Shown in pieces: positions 1-6,953 of a DNA stretch of 64,000 bases. The notes below the pieces were generated by a model. The model saw nothing but the letters and a program-made list of their open reading frames with translations. It was not told the origin of the DNA and ran no database searches. The position numbers were made by a program, and so were the translations under genes. Positions within the stretch are counted from its first letter, which is position 1. Every line of letters begins with the position of its first letter. The stretch is from Comamonas testosteroni (GTDB lineage: Bacteria > Pseudomonadota > Gammaproteobacteria > Burkholderiales > Burkholderiaceae_C). The stretch spans positions 110,946 through 174,945 of the forward strand of contig NZ_AWOR01000037.1 in NCBI RefSeq assembly GCF_000761245.1, read 5' to 3'.

Positions 1-51
1 CCATTATGGGCTTCCACCGAAGAGAGACTTTAGCAGCCTCAAAACTAGACT
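1..51 (+). promoter_or_regulatory. Candidate activator box and -10 of the dsbC-traC operon
   Basis: The window opens with CC-ATTAT-GGGC (1-11), the right part of the GCCC-N5-GGGC inverted repeat seen at other promoters here; its first two bases lie outside the window. A TAGACT -10 candidate follows at 46-51, exactly 34 nt after the box, the same hexamer and spacing as at 23.15 kb. The dsbC start is 67 nt downstream of the box. Confidence 0.5.
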
Positions 52-71
52 GGAAGCATCTATAACTGGGG

Positions 72-89
72 TTTCGCATGCGAAAAAGT
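72..89. repeat. Palindrome TTTCGCATGCGAAA, copy 1
   Basis: A perfect 14-bp palindrome plus AAGT, overlapping the dsbC start codon (ATG at 78-80 lies in its centre). The same 18 bp recur at 33308-33325, between the helicase gene and traF. Confidence 0.6.
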
Positions 90-776
90 TTCTTGCTCGC
101 CGTTCTGTCTGGTGCGTTGTCCATGGCCAATGCAGCACCACTTGAGATTACTGATGCTCGTGGGGCGAACATCGAAGAGATGGTGAAGCTGCCTGTTAAA
201 GGGCTTCAGGCAATTCAAAGTAAGGGGCAAATTATGTTCGTTAGCGATAACGGACGATTCGTATTTACTGGCCAAGTAATTGATCTTTGGTCCAAAAAAG
301 AGCTGAGCACTATGAAACAGATGCGGGACGCATCTGAAACTCTCAACTTCAAAGCACTTGGCCTCGACCCCAAAAGCTTGAACGCAATCAGCATTGGTAC
401 AGGGAAAAATGAGGTCGTGGCATTTGTAGACCCATACTGTGCTGTGTGTCACAAGTTGATGACCGAATCAAAATCATTGCTGAAAGACTATACGTTCCGC
501 TTTATTGTTGTTCCTGCACTAGGCGATAAATCGAACGTGCTTTCCAAGCAAATATTCTGTGCAAAGGATAAGAATAAAACATTCGAAGCCTTCACGACTA
601 ATGCAATTCAAAGCTTAGCCCAAATCCCCAACTGCAATACTGAAGGGTACGACAAGACACTTATTGCAGCCCAGATTTTGGGCGTTGAAGGTGTCCCTAT
701 GGTAATAGCTCCCAATGGACGATATGCGAAAGGCTATCCTGCAAAGATGGCTGAATGGCTTGCGGGGAATAAATAA
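78..776 (+). CDS. dsbC: DsbC-like periplasmic disulfide isomerase of the transfer system
   Basis: 232 aa with a signal peptide (cut after about residue 19) and a DsbC/thioredoxin-like C-terminal domain. The active-site CxxC is CAVC (121-124) rather than the usual CGYC; a cis-proline candidate lies in GVP near 206. Members of this family accompany F-type and SXT/IncC transfer operons and probably help fold the Cys-rich TraU, TraN and TraH in the periplasm. The stop overlaps the traC start (TAATG), so the two genes are likely translationally coupled. The altered CxxC may shift redox behaviour; this is inference. Confidence 0.85.
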   Translation: MRKSFLLAVLSGALSMANAAPLEITDARGANIEEMVKLPVKGLQAIQSKGQIMFVSDNGRFVFTGQVIDLWSKKELSTMKQMRDASETLNFKALGLDPKSLNAISIGTGKNEVVAFVDPYCAVCHKLMTESKSLLKDYTFRFIVVPALGDKSNVLSKQIFCAKDKNKTFEAFTTNAIQSLAQIPNCNTEGYDKTLIAAQILGVEGVPMVIAPNGRYAKGYPAKMAEWLAGNK

Positions 777-3226
777 TGCTGGCAACAATTCGAAAAGTTG
801 AAGGCGACACATATATTCCTGCCTCATGCAGAGCCGCCACTCTTTTTCCGGTACTCGCATATGATGAAGATCAAAAGCTATTTATCTGTGATGATCAAAC
901 AGTAGGCTTTGGGTTCATCTGTCAGCCTCTCAATGGCGCAGATGAAAAAATACAAGATCGTGTTAATGGGTTCATGACACAGGACTATCCCAAAAACACG
1001 ATAGCTCAATTTTTCTCGTTTCGCTCCCCTGACATTAGCCAAGAAATCTACAAAATTCTTGGTCTGAGAGATGGATTTCGACATGAGATTCTATCCGCGA
1101 CTATCCAAGAGCGTGCTGAATTCTTAAAAAAGCATACTCGGGAAAGAATAACGGCCACGAATGATCGAGGTATCTACGATAACGGGATCGTACATGATCA
1201 AAAATTGATCATATCTTTCAAGATTCCAATCTCAGGTCGCTTCCCAACTGAAAAAGAGTATCTGGAACTGAAACAGATACGAACGAAATGTGAAGCTTCA
1301 ATTCAGAGCATAGGTGTTGCACCGCATGCAATGACTTCAGCTCAATACAAGCGTGTGATGGGGACCATCCTTAATTGGGGCACTGATGCGAGTTGGAAGC
1401 ACGAGAATGACAATCTCGATCAGGACAAAGCTATATGCGATCAGCTTCTGGACTTTGATACGCAAATAGATGTCTATAAGAACAAATTAGTCATTGGTGA
1501 CTATCACGTCAAAGTTCTCTCAGCCAAAAAGACACCAGACAAAATGTTCTTTGGTGATGCACTGGCATATATCGGGGATCTGGCTGGTACTGATTCAGGG
1601 GTCAAGGAAAACTACTTCATCTGTATGAATGTTTTCTATCCTGACCATGAATCGGAAAAAACGAAACTTGAACGCAAGCGGCAATTCACGGTGAACCAGG
1701 CGTATGGACCGCTGCTGAAATTTGTTCCTGTATTGGCCGATAAAAAGCACAGTTTCGATGTTCTGTATGAATCGTTGAAAGAAGGCTCCAGGCCCATTAA
1801 GACAACATACACGTTGGCTATCTTCGCTCCGACAGCTGAGCGAGCCGAAGAAGCTGCGACTAAAGCGCGAAATATCTGGCGAGAGTCACGATTTGAAATG
1901 ATGGAGGACAAATTTGTTTGTCTTCCAATTTTTATTAATCATCTCCCATTGTGCACTGATCGCAAGGCAATTCTTGATTTATATCGCTACAAAACGATGT
2001 CCACAGAGCAAGTGGTTCCAATGTTGCCGATATTTGGTGAGTGGAAAGGAACAGGGACATTCCATGCAACATTGATATCCCGCAACGGGCAAATCATGAG
2101 CCAGTCGTTACATGACAGCGATACCAATAAGAACTTGGTCATAGCGGCTGAATCTGGATCTGGAAAGTCGTTTGAAGTAAATGAACTCATTACTTCATAT
2201 CTTTCTGAGGGGGCGCAGGTCTGGGTTATTGATGCTGGGCGATCATATGAAAAGCTCTGCGCAACATTAAAGGGAGAGTTTGTGCACTTTGGGGAAAACT
2301 CCAAAGTTTGCTTAGCGCCATTTGCAAATATTGAAGAGTTTGACGAAGATGAAGATGCAATAAATGCAAATATTGCAGCAATGGCATCTGCCAAGGGAAC
2401 GCTTGATGAATGGCAGATAGCTTCATTGAAGCGGGTCATTAACGAAATTTGGCATGAAAAGGGCAAAAAGACTCAAATCGATGATATTGCGGAACGATGC
2501 TTGAACAGTGGTGATACACGGTTAAGCGATATTGGTACTCAGCTGTACGCCTTTACATCGAAGGGGAGTTACGGCAAGTATTTCAAGGGTGATTTTGCTA
2601 CTCAGTTTCAATCGCAATTAACAGTGGTTGAGCTTGACGACCTGCAAGGGCGCAAGCATTTGCGTCAGGTTGTTCTTCTGCAACTTATTCAGCAGATCCA
2701 AAACGAAGTTTTCTTGGGAGAAAAGAATAGAAAGAAGGTTGTCATCATTGATGAGGCTTGGGACCTGCTGAAGGAGGGCGAGGTTGCTGTATTCATGGAG
2801 CACGCTTATCGGAAGTTCCGAAAGTATGGCGGGTCTGTGATTATTGCCACTCAATCTATTAATGACCTTTATGAGAATGCCGTTGGTCGAGCAATTGCAG
2901 AAAACTCCTCAAGCATGTACCTGCTAGGACAAACAGCAGAATCGGTAGAGTCGGTTAGAACAACTAAACGGCTCTCATTGTCTGATGGTGGATATAACAC
3001 ACTGCTAACAGTGCACACAGTCCAAGGTGTCTATTCAGAGATTTTCTTGAAAACAAAAGCGGGCATTGGAGTCGGTCGCTTGATTGTTCCTGACTTCCAG
3101 AAACTACTCTATTCAACAAACCCGGTTGATACAAACCAAATTAAAAGATCTTTTGATCAAGGCAATAGCTATGCAGAAGCTATCCGCCACGTAATTAGAG
3201 AACGCCAGCAAGGGATACGTCAATGA
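776..3226 (+). CDS. traC: TraC, type IV secretion ATPase (VirB4 family)
   Basis: 816 aa, the normal size for F-type TraC. The Walker A motif (ESGSGKS) lies near residues 460-466 and Walker B (VVIIDEAWDLL) near 655-665, followed by the RKYGGS and IIATQS region typical of VirB4/TraC. It is the cytoplasmic motor for pilus assembly at the inner membrane and has no signal peptide. It overlaps dsbC by one base upstream and trbI by ATGA downstream, within a tight operon. Identification is firm from motif order, length and context. Confidence 0.95.
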   Translation: MLATIRKVEGDTYIPASCRAATLFPVLAYDEDQKLFICDDQTVGFGFICQPLNGADEKIQDRVNGFMTQDYPKNTIAQFFSFRSPDISQEIYKILGLRDGFRHEILSATIQERAEFLKKHTRERITATNDRGIYDNGIVHDQKLIISFKIPISGRFPTEKEYLELKQIRTKCEASIQSIGVAPHAMTSAQYKRVMGTILNWGTDASWKHENDNLDQDKAICDQLLDFDTQIDVYKNKLVIGDYHVKVLSAKKTPDKMFFGDALAYIGDLAGTDSGVKENYFICMNVFYPDHESEKTKLERKRQFTVNQAYGPLLKFVPVLADKKHSFDVLYESLKEGSRPIKTTYTLAIFAPTAERAEEAATKARNIWRESRFEMMEDKFVCLPIFINHLPLCTDRKAILDLYRYKTMSTEQVVPMLPIFGEWKGTGTFHATLISRNGQIMSQSLHDSDTNKNLVIAAESGSGKSFEVNELITSYLSEGAQVWVIDAGRSYEKLCATLKGEFVHFGENSKVCLAPFANIEEFDEDEDAINANIAAMASAKGTLDEWQIASLKRVINEIWHEKGKKTQIDDIAERCLNSGDTRLSDIGTQLYAFTSKGSYGKYFKGDFATQFQSQLTVVELDDLQGRKHLRQVVLLQLIQQIQNEVFLGEKNRKKVVIIDEAWDLLKEGEVAVFMEHAYRKFRKYGGSVIIATQSINDLYENAVGRAIAENSSSMYLLGQTAESVESVRTTKRLSLSDGGYNTLLTVHTVQGVYSEIFLKTKAGIGVGRLIVPDFQKLLYSTNPVDTNQIKRSFDQGNSYAEAIRHVIRERQQGIRQ

Positions 3227-3531
3227 TTTCCAAAACAACATTCGCAATTTTCTCTGTCGTCCTGGTTGCTTTGAATGCAGCTGGATATTACTACCTAGAT
3301 AAAAAAATTGATAAGAGGCTTAGTCAGATTCCAAATATTGCAGTTGTCGATTTGACGAAATTGGCCTCTAGTTACCCGCAGGGGGCTACGCCTCAAGAAG
3401 TCGATGCGCTCATGGTGCAGACGAACAATGGAATTCTGAAGCTGAAGGAGGCAGGATATCTAGTTATCGATGCCGGGGCCGTCTTGGCTGCTCCACAAGA
3501 CATTATTGTGGATCAGGAACTATTTAAATGA
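3223..3531 (+). CDS. trbI: TrbI-like transfer protein
   Basis: 102 aa with one N-terminal membrane segment (about 7-24) and a short periplasmic domain containing VVDLTKL. Position immediately after traC and this architecture match TrbI of F-type systems, an inner-membrane protein that influences pilus retraction. The start overlaps the traC stop (ATGA) and the stop overlaps trhF. The sequence is short and diverged, so the call relies partly on gene order. Confidence 0.65.
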   Translation: MISKTTFAIFSVVLVALNAAGYYYLDKKIDKRLSQIPNIAVVDLTKLASSYPQGATPQEVDALMVQTNNGILKLKEAGYLVIDAGAVLAAPQDIIVDQELFK

Positions 3532-4043
3532 AGCTCATTGTCAAGAAGCAGGCTTGGAAGGTCTATATACCTAAGATGGCATCAGTCGCTCTTGTCATAC
3601 TTCTTGGCGGTGCTGCATTTATGACTAGATTTCGTATTGGAATCGATTCTCAAATAGATAGGTGTATACCAAATTATTCGGTATACCTTATTGATCTTAA
3701 CAATAATAATCTTGAGAAAGACAAGATATACGCATTCAAGGCTAAAGGACTCCAACCGTTGTTTAAGGATGGAACTTGGATGGTTAAATATCTTCGTGCA
3801 ATTCCTGGTGATGTGGTCGAGGTGAGTCCGCTGATGGATGTGAAAGTTAACGAACGGACACTGGCAAGCGGTTTGCCACTGATTATGAAAATTGGTGGAA
3901 ATGAGAAGAACTTTGTGGGAAAGAAGAAGCTTTTGGATGATCAATTCTGGGTTATGGGCAGCAGCTTCACCAGCTTTGATTCACGTTACTGGGGAACCAT
4001 CAAACAGGAGCAAATAATTGGTCGCGCATATCCGATTTTCTAA
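3528..4043 (+). CDS. trhF: TrhF/TraF-type S26 signal peptidase-like protein
   Basis: 171 aa with an N-terminal membrane anchor (about 17-33). The S26 landmarks are the catalytic-lysine region MVKYLRAIPGD (Lys87) and the SFDSRYWG box (about 149-156). Where the nucleophilic Ser is expected, before the proline of the SxP-type motif, this protein has Cys46 in RCIPNY. The family processes pilin or other transfer substrates at the inner membrane. It overlaps trbI (ATGA), and its 3' end overlaps the traW start. The same order (traC, trhF, traW) occurs in SXT/R391. Confidence 0.8.
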   Translation: MKLIVKKQAWKVYIPKMASVALVILLGGAAFMTRFRIGIDSQIDRCIPNYSVYLIDLNNNNLEKDKIYAFKAKGLQPLFKDGTWMVKYLRAIPGDVVEVSPLMDVKVNERTLASGLPLIMKIGGNEKNFVGKKKLLDDQFWVMGSSFTSFDSRYWGTIKQEQIIGRAYPIF

Positions 4044-5253
4044 GGCGATTTCGCTTCTACTGCTTATTGGAGCTACTTACCCATCGATGGCCTCCGACCT
4101 CAAAGCAGCTGATGTCGAGATGATGCAGAGAGGCAAGGACAAAGCGATAAGCGGTGCATCCCTGCTGGATCTCAGTACCCTCCAGAACAAGCACATGAGT
4201 GCAGCAGACAGCGATGCTCGGCAGTTCTACGAACAGCTGAAAGAACAGGGGCGCATACAGATGAGCACGCCAGGGCAAAGCTCTGCACCTGGCCAGCAGC
4301 CTAAGGACCAGACGGATAGCTATACCTCTCTTGTCTTTGCATCGTTCTCCCTCGGTGAAGCGGCAATGAAAGAGCTGATGGATGATGTCGCTGGTCGTAG
4401 AGATAGCGTCATCGTCCTGCGCGGCGTGGCTCCAGGCGAGAGCTTGGCCAAGGGAATCGCCAGAGTCCAATCGATGGCAGCGAGCAGGAAGGTGATGCCT
4501 AGCATCATCATCAATCCGACGCTATTTCAAGAATTCAACGTCAACGTTGTGCCAACTGTGGTGCTTTTGAATAAACCTGACAAAAGCAAGAACTACAAAG
4601 TCAAGTCAAGAGTTTCAGGGATTGGCTCTGTTGATTGGCTTAAGAGAAAATTTGCCGAGAATAATAAAGTCGAACAAGGTAACTACGGGCCTACAAGAGA
4701 TATATCAGAACCAGACATCATCGAAGTGGCTAAGGCTAGGATCGCATCGATTGATTGGGATGAGAAAAAGAAAAATGCAATTAAGAACTTCTGGAAGAAT
4801 CAGAAGTTCATACCATTGCCTACGGCGAATGAGGATGCTAAAAGAATAATTGATCCGACCGTCTTGGTGGCGAAGGATATTTCTTCAGCAGACGGGAAAG
4901 TTATTGTGAAGTCCGGCACTTCAATTAATCCATTGAATTTGCGTTCATTCACACAAGCGGTAATAGTCTTCAATCCAAATGATCCTTGGCAAAACCGATT
5001 TGTGAAGTTGAAGGCAAGAGAGCTTTTGAAAGAGAAGAACGTATCTTCAATTTCATACATTGCTACTGAGATCAGTATTGAAGACGGTTGGAAGTCATAT
5101 AAAAACATCACTGAGTCACTTGGCGCTCCAATTTTCCTTCTGACTCCTGATGTTAGAAATAGGTTTGAACTTCGTGTGACCCCCTCCGTAATTACAGCGA
5201 GAGACAGAAAATTCGAAGTTGCAGAGTTCAAGAAGGTGGAGACTCAAAAATGA
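4018..5253 (+). CDS. traW: TrbC-TraW fusion, periplasmic pilus assembly protein
   Basis: 411 aa from a TTG start with a good SD (AGGAG, 7 nt away); no ATG lies before the signal peptide (cut near residue 25). Residues about 100-190 form an F-type TrbC domain (SLVFASFSLG, VIVLRGV, INPTLFQEFNV, VPTVVLL). The C-terminal part about 275-405 is TraW-like (TVLVAKDI, FNPNDPWQ, LTPDVRNRF, VTPSV). In F these are separate proteins, TrbC and TraW, that interact in the periplasm; fusions occur in SXT/R27-type systems. It overlaps trhF upstream and the EAL gene downstream (ATGA). Confidence 0.88.
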   Translation: MVAHIRFSKAISLLLLIGATYPSMASDLKAADVEMMQRGKDKAISGASLLDLSTLQNKHMSAADSDARQFYEQLKEQGRIQMSTPGQSSAPGQQPKDQTDSYTSLVFASFSLGEAAMKELMDDVAGRRDSVIVLRGVAPGESLAKGIARVQSMAASRKVMPSIIINPTLFQEFNVNVVPTVVLLNKPDKSKNYKVKSRVSGIGSVDWLKRKFAENNKVEQGNYGPTRDISEPDIIEVAKARIASIDWDEKKKNAIKNFWKNQKFIPLPTANEDAKRIIDPTVLVAKDISSADGKVIVKSGTSINPLNLRSFTQAVIVFNPNDPWQNRFVKLKARELLKEKNVSSISYIATEISIEDGWKSYKNITESLGAPIFLLTPDVRNRFELRVTPSVITARDRKFEVAEFKKVETQK

Positions 5254-5939
5254 TTACCTTCTTGCCGGTCTTTCAACCTATCAAGAATGTCTCAGACGGA
5301 TCTAGTCTGTGTGCTGAGGTGCTATCAAGATGGAAGACTCCAGACGGTAGGCTCCATGCGCCAGGGCAGCTTAATTTGAATCGAATTGACTGGCGGAAGA
5401 TCGACAGAGGGGTAATAAATTACCTGCTTTCTCATAAGGAGGACATTGTTAAGAAGATAGATCATATTTTTATCAATGTCTCTGCGCAAACATTGCTTGA
5501 TGATGCCCACTTCATTCAATGGGTCGATTCAATTAAAGAATTGATTGAGGGTGGAAGACTGAAAGTCACGCTTGAGATCACGGAGCAGGTTCCTGATGAA
5601 CTGCTTGAGCGCCGATGGTGTGATATGGCCATTGAGTCCATAACAATGGCTATCGATGACTTTGGTGTTTGCAACTCAACATTTTCCCGATTGAAATCGT
5701 TCCCATGGCTGTATTGCAAGGTTGAGGTGGCAGGAATTGAATCGCTGATGTCTGATAACGCGGCGCGGATATTTATTGATGCTGGAATTAATTTGATTGC
5801 AGAGAAAGTTGAAACACTTGATCAAGCAAGATTCGCATGCGATAGAAATATTTTCCTTCAGCAAGGCTATATCCACTATAAGCCCATGCCGATTCAAGCG
5901 TTGAAGTTAGAAGTCAAAGAAAGCACATATGCATATTAA
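5250..5939 (+). CDS. EAL-domain protein, putative c-di-GMP phosphodiesterase
   Basis: 229 aa, a stand-alone EAL domain with no signal peptide, receiver or GGDEF domain. Motifs in order: EVL (23-25) for EAL, FINVSA (Asn76), EITE (109-112), IDDFG (135-139), CKVEV (Lys157) for KID, AEKVET (184-189) for AEGVET, and QQGYIHYKP (204-212). Most metal-binding and catalytic side chains are present although the flanking consensus is relaxed, so it may be active or act as a c-di-GMP receptor. It overlaps traW by ATGA and traU by 11 bp, so it is coupled into the pilus operon. Its role there is unknown; control of local c-di-GMP during mating is an inference. Confidence 0.85.
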   Translation: MITFLPVFQPIKNVSDGSSLCAEVLSRWKTPDGRLHAPGQLNLNRIDWRKIDRGVINYLLSHKEDIVKKIDHIFINVSAQTLLDDAHFIQWVDSIKELIEGGRLKVTLEITEQVPDELLERRWCDMAIESITMAIDDFGVCNSTFSRLKSFPWLYCKVEVAGIESLMSDNAARIFIDAGINLIAEKVETLDQARFACDRNIFLQQGYIHYKPMPIQALKLEVKESTYAY

Positions 5940-6945
5940 AAGAATAGTGGTCGCATTTTGGCTGTTGATGATGTCTAGCCTCAGCAATGCAGAGGTAGGT
6001 TGCTACAGCGCGGACTTGATAGGCCCAAAACTGTTCACGGATATTTGTTGGTCATGCATTTTTCCGATACGAGTTGCCGGGATTCCAATAAGCGGCCCTG
6101 GTGGGAGCTTTCCTGAAGATTCCGTCACATCACCTCTTTGCGCCTGTGAAGACACAAATGGTATCCCCCGGCCAGGGATTACAACTTCGATGTGGGAGCC
6201 TGCGCGACTCGTTGAGTTCCAGCGTGTGCCTGGTTGTTCATCGGTGTTGAATGGGATCAGGTTTCCGTTTGATCGTTTGAATCAGGGGAACCATTCGAAC
6301 AGCACGCATGATGGCTCGGATGGGACATTCATGCATTACCATTTCTATGCTTTCCCGTTATTGATCATGATGGACTTGTTCGTGAACCAGAAATGTAATC
6401 CTGATGGGTACATGGATCTGGACGTAATGTATATGTCCGAATTAGATCCAACATGGAATAACGACGAGCTTGCATTTTTTACTAACCCAGAGGCGGCTGC
6501 AGTAGCAAATCCTATAGCAGCTGCAGCTTGTTCAGCGGATGCGATTGCATCAACTGCAGGGAAGCCACTCAAGCAAATGTTCTGGTGTGCCGGGTCCTGG
6601 GGTGCGTTGTACCCATTGAGTGGTAATCAGAATGGTGGACGAGGTGTGATCCGTGAATCCAGTCTTCTAAAAACACGCGTTCTTGCAGCTCTGCATCGCC
6701 GTGGGTTGTCGTGGAAAACAATGGGTAGCGATGCACTATGTGGTGGATATATATCTCCTACGCTTCCAAAAACTCAGTACAAATTCAATCTTGTAGCACC
6801 AATTCCTGAGGCAAATTCGTCCCATGTTGTTGGCGAATCGACGTTGACTTGGGGAATAGCCAAAACTATTCCATCAATTGGCCAAGATCCGGTTTACATG
6901 GTCTGGCGTTGGAATGATTGCTGCAATACCAAAATAGTTCAGTGA
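5929..6945 (+). CDS. traU: TraU, mating-pair/pilus assembly protein
   Basis: 338 aa with a signal peptide (about 1-21) and a Cys-rich periplasmic body typical of TraU (GCYSADLIGPKLFTDICW, CIFPIRVAG, MWEPARLVE, KQMFWCAG, TWGIAKTIPSIGQD). TraU acts in DNA transfer and pilus assembly in F-type systems and depends on disulfide chemistry, which fits dsbC in the operon. It starts inside the EAL gene and ends 8 nt before the preferred traN start. Confidence 0.95.
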   Translation: MHIKRIVVAFWLLMMSSLSNAEVGCYSADLIGPKLFTDICWSCIFPIRVAGIPISGPGGSFPEDSVTSPLCACEDTNGIPRPGITTSMWEPARLVEFQRVPGCSSVLNGIRFPFDRLNQGNHSNSTHDGSDGTFMHYHFYAFPLLIMMDLFVNQKCNPDGYMDLDVMYMSELDPTWNNDELAFFTNPEAAAVANPIAAAACSADAIASTAGKPLKQMFWCAGSWGALYPLSGNQNGGRGVIRESSLLKTRVLAALHRRGLSWKTMGSDALCGGYISPTLPKTQYKFNLVAPIPEANSSHVVGESTLTWGIAKTIPSIGQDPVYMVWRWNDCCNTKIVQ

Positions 6946-6953
6946 GTCAAATA

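Noticed and set aside
5250..5939. EAL gene as a random insertion or assembly artefact
   Set aside because: It overlaps both neighbouring tra genes in the manner of the rest of the operon, and has similar composition.
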